Assembly (NCBI GenBank): GCA_964612065.1
Contig: CAZTCD010000004.1
Location: 1 to 64,000, forward strand
Length of the DNA: 64,000 nt
Reading direction: 5' to 3'
DNA from: JAKFYM01 sp964612065
Lineage (GTDB): Bacteria; Bdellovibrionota; UBA1018; CAIPTA01
Each line of letters opens with the position of its first letter. Within the stretch, counting starts at the first letter, position 1. The notes below the pieces were generated by a model. The model saw only the letters and a program-made list of their open reading frames with translations, had not been told where the DNA came from and did no database searches. Below are positions 24,707 through 33,848 of the stretch, in pieces. The translations under genes were made by a program, and so were the position numbers.

Positions 24707-27700
24707 GAGCTCACCTCCGGCGCTCCGGCTGTGACCGCCACCGCGGCCTGCGAATCATAACCGCTGCGCCAGGCAGCCGACTTTTCCTGCTTCCAGCGAA
24801 GGTACTGGTACTGCAGCGCCGGCACGAGGAAGATCGTGAGGCTCATCGAAAGCCACAAACCGCCGCAAACCGAGATGCCGAGGGGCTGCAGGGTTTTTCC
24901 TCCTTCGCCATGGCCCAAGGCGATCGGGAACATGCCCAGCACGGTGGTCATTGAGGTCATCAGGATAGGGCGTAGGCGCGCCCGGGAAGCGGAAAGCACG
25001 GCTTCGAGAGCGCCCATACCGCTATCGTGCTGCTTCTTGATGAAATCCACGAGAATGATGGAATTGGCCACGGCGATGCCGTTCAGGAGAATGGTGCCGA
25101 GACCGGAGTTCAGCGAGAGCGTGGAGCCGAAAACGAAGAGGGAAACGATCACCCCGATGATGCCAAGGGGAATCGCCACGAGCACCAGCAGCGAATGCAC
25201 GATATCGCCGAGCTGGAGCACCATGGTGAGGAAGATCAGGGCGATCGAGATCAGCACCGCCCACTTCAGCTGCTCAAGAGCATCGGTGAGCACTTTATCG
25301 CCCTGGCCTTCGATCACCAGAGGGTTATCGAGGCGGCGGGCGGGATCCGGATCCGCGGCCAGTTTCTCTCTATAGCTCGCGATCGCGTTCCGGGCCTTCT
25401 CCAGGCGCTCCGGAGCCAGCTTGCTGTTCACCTTCTTGAGCTTGCCTTCGAGCAGGCTCATCGATTGCTGGTTCTCCCGGTAGATCGGAGGTTCCTTTTC
25501 CTGGATCGTAACCCTGGCCAGCGCCCCTACCGGAATCAACCGGTTATCAAAGCCGATAGGGAGCGAGGAGATCGCCTCCACGCTCCGGCTCCGCTCTTCG
25601 GGCATGCGCAGGTAAATCGGCAGAGCCGCGTTGCGGTCGTAGATCCGGTCCACGAAAACGCCATCGGTGGCCACGCGCAGGAAGTGGGAGAGATCGTGCC
25701 GGGAGAGCACCTCGGGCTGGGAGGTGAGGTTCAGGAGGGGGAGCACGATCAGGCCCTTTTGCACGTCGGTGGAGGGGCTGGCGTTCACGTTGTCGTATAC
25801 GGTGGGATCCGAGAGGATCTCGCGCACGTCGTACGCCACCTGCTGGCGGCGCCGGGCCGATCCGCCGGTCACCTCGATACGATAGTCCACCGCCTCCGGA
25901 ATCCTGAGTTCCGAAGGGCTCCAGCTCACCACGTAATAGAACTTGGTAGGGGTGTTTTTATAAAGCTCTTCGCCTTTCTGGATCAGGGCCTCCACCCTGC
26001 CCCGGTCGCGCAGCTTCACCATCACGTTGCCGCTCGAGCTTCCGTTGATCTGGGTGAAGGTGTAAAGCACATCGTCGCCGAAATTCTTCACTACATCGGC
26101 TTCCAGCACCTCCACCTCGGAATCCATCTGCTTGATCGTGGTGAAAGTGGGGGAATTCACTCCCACGATCAGCCAATCGCTCTCGGGCTTTCCGATCACT
26201 TCCTTCTTGAGGTTGGGCACCACGAGAAGCACGAGCAAAGGCAAAGCCACGGCCACGGAAGCAAGAGCGATCCCCTGGGCCAGGCCGGAATTCAGGAAGC
26301 GCCTGAGCAGGTGGGCATAAGCGTTTTCGATCCGGCGGAGAAAAGGCTCGAAGCGCCCGTCCCCATGCTGCATTTCCCCTTTCCTCAGGAGGTGAAGACG
26401 GATGGTGGGCACGAGCACCAGCGCCACGATGGCGGCGAGGCCGTGAGAGAAAAGCACGGCTTTCGCCAGATCCCCAAGCAGGGAGTTCGTTAGCCCCCGG
26501 GTGAACACGAGAGGGAGGAAAACCACGAGAGACGCAAGCGTGGAGGCGATGATCGGCAGCTGCACCTCCCGCACTGCCCCTACCACGATTTTCGCTTTTT
26601 CCTCATAGGGAAGGCCCTTGGGCTTGCCCTCGAAATGGCGGAAAATATTCTCCAGCACCACCACCGAGGCATCCACGTTCATCCCGGCGGAAAGCGCAAG
26701 GCCTCCCAGCGAGATGAGATTCAGGTTCATGCCGGTGAGACGCATCAGGATGAAGGCCAGCAGAAGCGAGAGCGGGATCTCGATCGATGCGGTAACCACG
26801 TTCCGGAAAGAGCCTATGAAAAAGAACAGCACGAGCACGGCGAGGAAGGCCGCGATGCCCACTTCCCTCAACACTCCATTGATGGAACGATTGATGGTCT
26901 CGGAAGGATTCACGAGCACGTTGAATTTGATGTCGGAAGGCCATTGCGAGGAGGTGGCGCTGAGCTGGGCCATGATGTCGTCGGCCATGCGCTTCACGTT
27001 CCCGCCCTCTTTGGGCATCGAGAAGAGGATCAGGCTCTCCACGCCCGAGGTGCGGAACTTCTGGGCGCTCTCCTGGGTAACCACCACCTCGATCTCCGCC
27101 ACGTCTTTGAGGAGCACGGGATCCTGCCCCACCGGGCTCACGCGGATCAGGGAAAGCTGGTCCACGGAGGCGGCTTTTTTGGGCAGCTGGATCTGGTATT
27201 CCTTTTCCCCGAGGCGCAGCGTTCCGCCGCCGAAAGCGAAAATGGAATCGGAAATCGCGTTTTCCACCTGCCGGGTGGTGAGCCGGTTCTGCGCGAGGCG
27301 CTCCGGGCTCAGGCGCACGGTGATCTCTTTTTGGTTCGGGTTCCAGAGGCCGAAGGAGCCGGCATCGGGGATCTTGGAAGCCAGAGGAGTGATCAACGGT
27401 TCCAAGGTCTGGTAGACATCGTCGAGCGAGCGCATCGGGCTGTAGAAGCTCACGAAGAAGGCGCCGCCGCCTTCGTTCCAGGTGTAAACCTCGAGGCTGT
27501 TGCGGATGGCGTCTTCGTAACGGGCGAGCTTGGAACGGGCCGCGTTCTCCACGGCTTTCACGGCCTCGTCAGGATTGGCTCCCCAATCGAAGGTAACTTT
27601 ATAGCGCACCTGTTTATCGCGGTAGCTGGAGGTGATTTTGTCCACCGGCACTCCATCGGCTTTCGCTCCCTGGAGGAGAGGCTCGAGCTCCCGGCCCACG

Positions 27701-27876
27701 GAATCAAAAAACTGCTGCGAGCTGTAAGAGCCGTAATTCACGCTCACGCTCACCGTGGGCTGATTGCTCATCGGAAAAAGCGAAATGGAAAGATTCAGGC
27801 CGGAGATCACCCCCCAGATGGCGAGCGCGCCGAGGAGGAGATACACTCTCAGAGGACGGCTATAGAGACCCTGCAT
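24703..27876 (-). CDS. RND (AcrB/HAE1-type) efflux pump
   Basis: The 1057-residue protein has the RND layout: helix 1 at residues 12-30, a large periplasmic loop, helices 2-6, a second loop and helices 8-12. GMNVDASVVVLENIFRHFE in helix 4 carries the acidic proton-relay residue, and the SGLGTILLNGIAVANSIILVDFI segment matches the second-half counterpart. Helix 4 has one Asp where AcrB has an Asp pair (GLLVDDAIVV), so proton coupling may differ or the protein belongs to a CusA/MexK-like branch. The substrate is not predictable. It is flanked by adaptor and TolC genes in one operon. Confidence 0.9.
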   Translation of the reverse strand: MQGLYSRPLRVYLLLGALAIWGVISGLNLSISLFPMSNQPTVSVSVNYGSYSSQQFFDSVGRELEPLLQGAKADGVPVDKITSSYRDKQVRYKVTFDWGANPDEAVKAVENAARSKLARYEDAIRNSLEVYTWNEGGGAFFVSFYSPMRSLDDVYQTLEPLITPLASKIPDAGSFGLWNPNQKEITVRLSPERLAQNRLTTRQVENAISDSIFAFGGGTLRLGEKEYQIQLPKKAASVDQLSLIRVSPVGQDPVLLKDVAEIEVVVTQESAQKFRTSGVESLILFSMPKEGGNVKRMADDIMAQLSATSSQWPSDIKFNVLVNPSETINRSINGVLREVGIAAFLAVLVLFFFIGSFRNVVTASIEIPLSLLLAFILMRLTGMNLNLISLGGLALSAGMNVDASVVVLENIFRHFEGKPKGLPYEEKAKIVVGAVREVQLPIIASTLASLVVFLPLVFTRGLTNSLLGDLAKAVLFSHGLAAIVALVLVPTIRLHLLRKGEMQHGDGRFEPFLRRIENAYAHLLRRFLNSGLAQGIALASVAVALPLLVLLVVPNLKKEVIGKPESDWLIVGVNSPTFTTIKQMDSEVEVLEADVVKNFGDDVLYTFTQINGSSSGNVMVKLRDRGRVEALIQKGEELYKNTPTKFYYVVSWSPSELRIPEAVDYRIEVTGGSARRRQQVAYDVREILSDPTVYDNVNASPSTDVQKGLIVLPLLNLTSQPEVLSRHDLSHFLRVATDGVFVDRIYDRNAALPIYLRMPEERSRSVEAISSLPIGFDNRLIPVGALARVTIQEKEPPIYRENQQSMSLLEGKLKKVNSKLAPERLEKARNAIASYREKLAADPDPARRLDNPLVIEGQGDKVLTDALEQLKWAVLISIALIFLTMVLQLGDIVHSLLVLVAIPLGIIGVIVSLFVFGSTLSLNSGLGTILLNGIAVANSIILVDFIKKQHDSGMGALEAVLSASRARLRPILMTSMTTVLGMFPIALGHGEGGKTLQPLGISVCGGLWLSMSLTIFLVPALQYQYLRWKQEKSAAWRSGYDSQAAVAVTAGAPEVSS

Positions 27877-27878
27877 GA

Positions 27879-28823
27879 TCAGTTCGCCTTGGATCCGGAG
27901 TCCACTTCCACGGATTCACCGTCGCTCAGCTTCCGGTTGGCTCTCACGATCACTTTCGCTCCGGCCTCAAGGCCGCTCTTCACTACGAGCAGGCTCTCCT
28001 TCTGCTCCCCGAGCTCGATCTGCTTGCGCTGCACCAGGCCCTGTCCGTCGAGGATTTTCACCGTGGGCTTCCCATCGTTATATCCGAGGGCCGATTCCGG
28101 GATCAGCAGCACCTTGCCGCGGCTCATTTCGAAAAGGGCGTGGCCCACCATCCCGATAGAGGGCAGATCGGCCTCTTTGCCTTTTTCCGAAACGAACTCC
28201 AGCTCGGCCGAGGCCGTGCCCGTGCGAGGGTCCACGAGAGGGCTGATTCCGGTTAATTTGATGGGGCTGCCGCTTTCCTGGTCGAGATGTTTTTTGAACA
28301 CGCCCTTGGATCCTGGCTGCACAAGGCCGAGCTCGCTGCCGGGAATCTCCGCCGAAAGCTTCAGCTCCTTGGGGTTCATCACCACGAACAGCTTGTCGCC
28401 GCGGGAAACACGGCTCATCAAGGCGGGCAGCAGCTGGCTCACCACTCCCGCTACAGGGGAGCGAACGGGAACCTTGGCGTAGGTGAAGGCCGGATCCTTG
28501 TTTTCGATGAAGAGCACCACATCGCCCGCCTTCACTTTTGAGCCGAGAGGCTTGGCGATCTTGGTCACGAAGCCTTCGGCCTCGGCGGTCACGAGGCTCG
28601 AAACTTTGGCTTCCACCTTTACCGGCACCAGGAGGCGCCGGGTGTCGTCACTAGGCTGGATCTCTTTCACGATCACTTTGGCTTTGTCCCGAGCCGGGGA
28701 AGCCGGCGCGGCGCTCGAATGCGCCTGGTTCACGGCCAAAATAAGGCCGGAGAGAGCCAGGGTGAGGGCAACTATCACGGGAATGGGCACGGGAATGGGC
28801 ACGGGCAGGGATCGTAGTTTCAC
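27879..28823 (-). CDS. RND periplasmic adaptor (membrane fusion protein)
   Basis: The best start is GTG 28823, with GGAG 6 bases upstream; 314 residues. A hydrophobic N-terminus with an odd VPIPVPIPV stretch (from a 12-base tandem repeat GGGAATGGGCAC) acts as signal-anchor. It has the lipoyl half-motifs (GFVTKIAKPLGSKVKAGDVVLFIE; VRSPVAGVVSQLLPALMSRVSRGDKLFVV), then beta-barrel and membrane-proximal domains ending VIVRANRKLSDGESVEV. It lacks a long hairpin, which makes it short. It links the pump to the TolC-like channel and is first in the operon. Confidence 0.87.
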   Translation of the reverse strand: MKLRSLPVPIPVPIPVIVALTLALSGLILAVNQAHSSAAPASPARDKAKVIVKEIQPSDDTRRLLVPVKVEAKVSSLVTAEAEGFVTKIAKPLGSKVKAGDVVLFIENKDPAFTYAKVPVRSPVAGVVSQLLPALMSRVSRGDKLFVVMNPKELKLSAEIPGSELGLVQPGSKGVFKKHLDQESGSPIKLTGISPLVDPRTGTASAELEFVSEKGKEADLPSIGMVGHALFEMSRGKVLLIPESALGYNDGKPTVKILDGQGLVQRKQIELGEQKESLLVVKSGLEAGAKVIVRANRKLSDGESVEVDSGSKAN

Positions 28824-28979
28824 TTTGCGCTCCAAGGAGATCTGACTAGCAGGATTCTTTGCGGCGCAATATATCGGCTGGGCCCAGGGAATTCAACCCT
28901 GGAGGACTTGAAAAGAGCTTTAGAAAGCGGCTGTAATTGCTTGAAATTAAATGTTTTTCATAAACAGCCGGAAAGAGCT

Positions 28980-29468
28980 CTAGACCAATTCCAAGGGGCA
29001 ATGGATAGACCAGAGAATCGCTGCCACCACGGGCAAATCCCCATTCCACTGCGCCCCTTGAAAATCATAGCGAGGCATCCACCCGGAGGAGGAGCGGATC
29101 GTGGCGGAAACGGCCGCGCCGTCGTGCACTTCCCAGCCTTGCGGCAACCTTCGAACCCGAAAGCTACCTCCTTGAAAGAGAAAGTTCAGCTCCAGGATGC
29201 CGCCCTTCCCGCTTCTATGGATCTCCAATAATACCTCGGATGAGCCCGCCCGGAGCAGCTTCACCGATGAGTCTCTTTCGCCCAAAGGATCTGCCGCTCG
29301 ATAAGGGAACGTGAGCTCGTAACGATCCTCTCCCAGGCTCAGAGAAGCATTTCCAAACCGGAAGAGATAATGCCTCAGATAGGGAACCTTCAGGGCCCCC
29401 ACAACCTGATCTCCGCGCTGAACGGACCAATGCAAAAAATCTGATTTTAAAGATATCTCGGGCGTCAC
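28980..29468 (-). CDS. conserved-looking protein of unknown function
   Basis: A 162-residue protein starting at GTG 29468 with a GAGGAG site close upstream. It has no signal peptide or membrane helix and is built from short beta-type segments (YLFRFGNASLSLGEDRYELTFPY, VLLEIHRSGKGGILELNFLF), suggesting a cytosolic beta-barrel; a LURP/tubby-like fold is a thought but not supported by a motif. It lies 7 bases after the next gene's stop and ends before a 140-base spacer without genes. Confidence 0.5.
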   Translation of the reverse strand: MTPEISLKSDFLHWSVQRGDQVVGALKVPYLRHYLFRFGNASLSLGEDRYELTFPYRAADPLGERDSSVKLLRAGSSEVLLEIHRSGKGGILELNFLFQGGSFRVRRLPQGWEVHDGAAVSATIRSSSGWMPRYDFQGAQWNGDLPVVAAILWSIHCPLELV

Positions 29469-29475
29469 GGGCTCC

Positions 29476-30432
29476 TCAAAGCGAGAACAAACGGTTCCAC
29501 TGCTTCATCAAGGTGCGGTTCCTCGGCACCTGTTTGCCAGCGGCTTTCAAACGCCGGATCTCTTCCTCCATCGGCTCAGCCATAAGCTCCGTTTCCATCC
29601 GCATCACGGATTCCTGCGTTTCCGGCACGAAGTAAATCTTGCCCTTCCCCGTGGTTTCCACGATTCCGGGCACCCCGTTAGGCTGCTGCCTCACCTGCCG
29701 GCTCTTTCGAAGCTGGATGCCCAGCACGGCGATCTTCCTTCCCTTGACCTCAGCCCATCCGAGAAATTCGCAGCTATAATCGAGCTTCGCTCCCTGCTCC
29801 GAGAGCGAGAACTCCCATTTATCCCCGAGTTTTCGCTTTTCGAACCCTTCGAGGCATCCTCCCGTGGAAGTCACGCTCGAGGTGCGCAAAAGCACGGATT
29901 CGTCGAGCAGGCCGATCACGGTATTGCGGGAGGCCTGGTCCCTCACCTGGCCAAGAGCCTTGGCTTTCGCTTCCGCCAGCCCCTCCACCATTTTGCCTTT
30001 CGTTCCGTCTCCCCGGATCACGAGAGGAGTGGAGGACAACACCCTTCCAAGATCAATCCGGGTGCTGAAAGGCTTCGCCATCCCGCCCATATAAACTTCA
30101 TTCACGCTCTTGAGCTTCTCGAATTTCAGCTCAATCGCATGCTCGAGGCCCTTGGGCGCGGGCTTTTCGGGATCCGGGGGAAGGGTTTTCACCGTGAACA
30201 CCTGCTCAGTGCTATTGGACACGATCAACCGCGATTTGCCGGTGGTAAGATCGTAACTCTCCAGCTCGCTTTTCATCTCCGCCTGTGCGTTGGGAATCGC
30301 GCTCTGTTTCTGGCTGCCGCCGCTCAGCTCTTTCTTCACCGGATAATCCGCCTGGGGATCAAGCTCGGGGGCTGAAAGAGCTGGAACGGGGAGCAGAGCA
30401 ACCAGCATCAAAATGAATCGCCTTGAAATCAC
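29476..30432 (-). CDS. secreted protein of unknown function
   Basis: GTG at 30432 behind AAGG/AGGCGG gives a normal signal peptide (ISRRFILMLVALLPVPALSAPE); an ATG at 30462 would add ten unlikely residues. The 318-residue product has one Cys pair (GGCLEGF, YSCEFLG) and beta-type sequence; no domain is recognised. The segment GLAEAKAKALGQVRDQASRNTVIGLL looks helical. It is followed within 7 bases by the 162-residue unknown protein and preceded by the PAP2 phosphatase gene 50 bases upstream, so the three may be one operon. Confidence 0.55.
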   Translation of the reverse strand: MISRRFILMLVALLPVPALSAPELDPQADYPVKKELSGGSQKQSAIPNAQAEMKSELESYDLTTGKSRLIVSNSTEQVFTVKTLPPDPEKPAPKGLEHAIELKFEKLKSVNEVYMGGMAKPFSTRIDLGRVLSSTPLVIRGDGTKGKMVEGLAEAKAKALGQVRDQASRNTVIGLLDESVLLRTSSVTSTGGCLEGFEKRKLGDKWEFSLSEQGAKLDYSCEFLGWAEVKGRKIAVLGIQLRKSRQVRQQPNGVPGIVETTGKGKIYFVPETQESVMRMETELMAEPMEEEIRRLKAAGKQVPRNRTLMKQWNRLFSL

Positions 30433-30482
30433 CGATCCGCCTTTCCTTGAACAGGACCTCATTCTTAAAAACTGCGTTCCTT

Positions 30483-31124
30483 TTAAAGTTTACGCAATTC
30501 CTCCAAAAAATCCTCTTCGCCCATCAACCTCTCGCAGATTTCGAGCCCGAGCTTCTGGCCTGCCTCCACATCCGAGGGATGGTGCACGCCGATAATGGCG
30601 CGAAGATCGCCGGAGCTGCGGCCGTAGTCGAGAATCAGCTTCCGGCTCCGGGGAAACGCCTTGGCCAACACGCATGCCCCGGCCATGGCATTCGCCGAAT
30701 GAGAGGACGGATAGCTTCTCTCCCCTCCCGGAATCTTTCCGCAGGGACGGAGAGAGGGATCCGTATCGTAAGGCCGCGGCCTCCCGAACTTCCCTTTATG
30801 AAAGGAAGAAATCCGATTGGACAGCTTCATCACCCGGGTAACCAGATCGCGTGCATGCTCCGCCTCTTCCTGGCTCAAGGGAGAATCGGCGCTCATGAAA
30901 AGAAGCTCATAAGTGGGATGCTCCTGGCGGCGCCCGAGCGCGCACTGCTCCCGGTCTCTCACCCGCTGCCACTCATGCAGCTGCTCGAAGTCCTTTTTGT
31001 ATTTCTCGCTCCCCTCTACCGGGAAAGGCTCCAGCACGAAATCCGCACTGGGGATCCTGGTCCAATCCGCTTGGGCGGTACCGGGAAGAAGCAGAAACAG
31101 CCAGAAGCACAGTTTTTTTGCCAT
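30483..31124 (-). CDS. PAP2-type (class A) acid phosphatase
   Basis: The ATG at 31124 has AGAGGGG upstream and yields a signal peptide (KKLCFWLFLLLPGTAQA). The three PAP2 motifs are present in order: KGKFGRPRPY (KxxxxxxRP), SYPSSHSAN (PSGH-like, with Ser for Gly) and RAIIGVHHPSDVEAGQ (SRxxxxxHxxxD-like). This is the pattern of periplasmic class A non-specific acid phosphatases, which release phosphate from organic esters through a histidine intermediate. At 213 residues it is near the family length of 230-250. The SSH in motif 2 is a mild departure from SGH. Confidence 0.85.
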   Translation of the reverse strand: MAKKLCFWLFLLLPGTAQADWTRIPSADFVLEPFPVEGSEKYKKDFEQLHEWQRVRDREQCALGRRQEHPTYELLFMSADSPLSQEEAEHARDLVTRVMKLSNRISSFHKGKFGRPRPYDTDPSLRPCGKIPGGERSYPSSHSANAMAGACVLAKAFPRSRKLILDYGRSSGDLRAIIGVHHPSDVEAGQKLGLEICERLMGEEDFLEELRKL

Positions 31125-31227
31125 ACCCCTCTCTTCGGCAGGGCGGGAAACAAAGAAAAGAAAGGTTTTCACACGGAAAAACGTGGCTTTCGCTCAGGTG
31201 CTTCCGGCCCCTCGCCGATAGGTGCAC

Positions 31228-31890
31228 ATGCGGAAATTGATCCTCGCGCTCAGCCTGATCGCCTGCTTTCTGGCCTCCTATGGCCTCGGCCGCTTCCTGC
31301 GGAATTTCTCCCTAAGCCCCCGCTCCGCGCAGTTTTCCGAAGCCCTTCCCCAGGAACCCAACCGGGAAACACATGCCGTAAACGCGAACCCCCACCCGCG
31401 ATTCCAGCCTCCGGTGCCCGCAAAACCAAACGCCGCCCCGGCCAAAGATATCGCCGAAGCCGTGGCAAAGGACAAAGGGGCCGGGCTTTTCCCCTCCTTG
31501 CGCCGGATTCCGAGAACGCCATATAACCGCCTGCACGAAGCCCTCCGCCGCCGCTTCGCCGAAGAGTACCCGAAACAAGAGCGGGATTTTCTGAAAGAGG
31601 CGGCGAGCCGCATCGGCCTGCTTTCCTCCCTCGCCGGCTATAAGAACCGCGCGCTCACCCAGGCGGAACAGCAGCAGCTCCTGACGTTCCTAGAAGACGT
31701 GGCCCAGAACACCAACGAAGCCAATGCGGTGAGAGAGAGCGCAGCAAGAACGCAGCTCCAGTTTCTCGGGCGCCTCGAGGAAGACGAAAGAAATGAAATG
31801 CTCGCCAGGATGCCCGCCAGCCTGATCGACCGCGCTTCCCGCCCGGCCCACGAACTCGTGGAAGAAATCTTCCGCTGGGAGGCTCCATGA
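31228..31890 (+). CDS. signal-anchored protein of unknown function
   Basis: A 220-residue protein with an N-terminal hydrophobic stretch (LILALSLIACFLASYGLGRFL). It then has a Pro-rich region and a helical C-terminal half (PYNRLHEALRRRFAEEYPKQ to the end). The Cys at LIACFL could be a lipobox (LIAC is close to L-x-[AG]-C), which would make it a lipoprotein, but the signal length is borderline. Its stop overlaps the start of the next gene (ATGA), so it is translationally coupled to the HExxH protein and may act as its partner or inhibitor. Confidence 0.55.
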   Translation: MRKLILALSLIACFLASYGLGRFLRNFSLSPRSAQFSEALPQEPNRETHAVNANPHPRFQPPVPAKPNAAPAKDIAEAVAKDKGAGLFPSLRRIPRTPYNRLHEALRRRFAEEYPKQERDFLKEAASRIGLLSSLAGYKNRALTQAEQQQLLTFLEDVAQNTNEANAVRESAARTQLQFLGRLEEDERNEMLARMPASLIDRASRPAHELVEEIFRWEAP

Positions 31891-33848
31891 GGAAGATCCC
31901 CATGAAATGGATCCCGGCCTATGCGGCACTGGCCCTGATCGGAGCCGGCTCCGGGTGGCTGCAGGGCGCCTCCGTTCAATCGTTCCGCTTTCCCAGCTCC
32001 CAGCGCAAACAGGAAGAGCCCCGCCTCTCCTACGACGACATGCCTTGCCCCTCGAACGACGAATACCGGCGCCTCGCCTCTATCGTCAAGCTTGAGCTTC
32101 CGGCCGGCCTCGATGCCTGCACCGACCCCCTTCACAACAAAATCGCCCGCCTGCTCGCCTATGCCGAGAAACTGAAGATCACCATGGCTCCCGACTGGGC
32201 GCCCAGCCTCCAGGCCGACCTCGGCCATCCCCTCACCTTCCTCGGCAGCATGAGCAATAAAATGGGAATCGACCTCACCCAGGAAACCACGATCGCCTAT
32301 AACAAAACGAACGAGAAGGCGATTTTCCTCGGCGGCCTCTTCTTCGAAGAAGATCCTCTCGAGGCCTTGGCCGTGCTGGTGCACGAAGCCCGCCACTCCA
32401 GCAGCAATGATCCCGGGCACGTTACCTGCCGACGGGGCGACATCCCCAGGGCCTTGGGCGGATGCGACCAGCGGTTGTCCGTGGAAACCAAAGACGCCGG
32501 CGCCTATTCCTATGGCGCGGCCTTCTACGCCGCTCTCGGCCTCTACGCAGAAGGGATTCCGAGCTCCGATCGCGAATACATGCTAGCCCTCAGCCTGGCC
32601 ACGATCAGCACCCGCTTCAACGAGCTCCCCGAAGAGCTCGCCCAGGCATTCGATCTCATTTCCGTGCTCGACGAAGACGGCTCCGTTTACCTCCTTCACC
32701 CCTTCACCAGGGAGCCGATTCCTCTCGGGCTCGGCTTCCTCGCTCCAGGAGAACGCGTGAAGCGCCTCGACTTCAACGTGAAAAACAATGGCCTCCTGCT
32801 CTTCACTACCAAGAACCGCCTCTTCACCTGGGAGCCCGGCGCCGGAGCCAAGCGCCTCTTCCCGGAGCAAATCCCCGACTCGCTTCCCATTCTCGACGCC
32901 GCGAGAATGCGCGTTCTTTTCGAGGATTACCCTCACTACAATTTCCTCTCCTCCGAGAACCAGCTCTTCTTCCATCGCTTCTCCCCGGAAAAACGAGAGT
33001 ACGAGCTGGCACCCTACCCTATTTTCCGCAGAGAAGATCCCCGCCCGGAACTGAGCGGCATCTTCATGGGCCTCTCCGGCCGTTCCATTTTCCTCGGCAA
33101 AGACGGCCAGATTTACGTAGGCCCCCAATGGGGCGACGAACCCACCTTCGATCCGAGGCGCGATCTCCAGGTATCCGGGCGCAAGTGGAAATATGGAACG
33201 GGCGGCGTGGTTTTCGAATCTCTCTACGGCATCACCGATGATGGAAGAGTGCACTACACCAGGATTGAGTTCCTTCCCGCCGACCCCGACTCCTTCTTCG
33301 ACAAAGAGGTGTATACGATCCAGGAAAGCTCCCTTCAGCCCACCGGCGGGCGGAGCGCACGCAAGATCTTCGAAGGACTCTCCCTCCGCGCCCTCCTCGA
33401 TACCGATGGGGACCTGCAGATCGAAACTTACGGAAGAGAGCAACGTTCCTTCTGGAGAAAACTCCCCGGGCGCATCGTGGACTTCACCGTGATGAGACGC
33501 CACCTCGCGGGGCGCTCTATCATCCCCACTCCAGCCCGCACCAATTTCGCCTCGGCCTGCGGAATCCAGAAGCCCGTGCCGGATCCGTGGCTCGGCGTGG
33601 GATTGGGCCTGAACGCGAACGGAGAGCTCGTCATCGGCCTCCCTAGCGGCCCCAACCCCTGCCTGCTGACAGGCTCGAAGAGATACAAGGAGCTGAAGTT
33701 CCGTGCATGGAGAGGCTCGCGCAGCCCACGCCAGCGCGATGAAGCCGTTGCCCTACCCGGAGTGGAACCTCCTCAGCACACCCGCACCGTGCTTTGGGCC
33801 ACGGAGCTGAACGGGCAGGTTACGCCGCTCCTGCCGTACTCCTACTGA
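31887..33848 (+). CDS. large secreted protein with HExxH motif and propeller-like region
   Basis: The 653-residue product starts with a signal sequence (WIPAYAALALIGAGSGWL). Around residue 166, EALAVLVHEARHSSSNDPGH contains HEARH, an exact HExxH zinc-peptidase motif with a further His downstream (DPGHVTC). The C-terminal 400 residues carry repeated strand motifs (FTTKNRLFTWEPG, SSENQLFFHRFSP, LGKDGQIYVGP, ITDDGRVHYTR) of the kind found in beta-propellers. No known peptidase family is recognised, so the catalytic role is inferred from the motif. It is coupled to the upstream gene and its end overlaps the convergent beta-propeller gene by 7 bases. Confidence 0.6.
   Translation: MRKIPMKWIPAYAALALIGAGSGWLQGASVQSFRFPSSQRKQEEPRLSYDDMPCPSNDEYRRLASIVKLELPAGLDACTDPLHNKIARLLAYAEKLKITMAPDWAPSLQADLGHPLTFLGSMSNKMGIDLTQETTIAYNKTNEKAIFLGGLFFEEDPLEALAVLVHEARHSSSNDPGHVTCRRGDIPRALGGCDQRLSVETKDAGAYSYGAAFYAALGLYAEGIPSSDREYMLALSLATISTRFNELPEELAQAFDLISVLDEDGSVYLLHPFTREPIPLGLGFLAPGERVKRLDFNVKNNGLLLFTTKNRLFTWEPGAGAKRLFPEQIPDSLPILDAARMRVLFEDYPHYNFLSSENQLFFHRFSPEKREYELAPYPIFRREDPRPELSGIFMGLSGRSIFLGKDGQIYVGPQWGDEPTFDPRRDLQVSGRKWKYGTGGVVFESLYGITDDGRVHYTRIEFLPADPDSFFDKEVYTIQESSLQPTGGRSARKIFEGLSLRALLDTDGDLQIETYGREQRSFWRKLPGRIVDFTVMRRHLAGRSIIPTPARTNFASACGIQKPVPDPWLGVGLGLNANGELVIGLPSGPNPCLLTGSKRYKELKFRAWRGSRSPRQRDEAVALPGVEPPQHTRTVLWATELNGQVTPLLPYSY

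Noticed and set aside
26635..28482. 615-codon open frame on the forward strand
   Set aside because: It is antisense to the RND pump and adaptor genes and reads as low-complexity His/Glu/Gly sequence typical of the shadow of a GC-rich gene.
28920..28970. hairpin CGGCTGT...ACAGCCG as a terminator
   Set aside because: A 7-bp stem with a loop near 30 bases and no T-run is not a convincing terminator.
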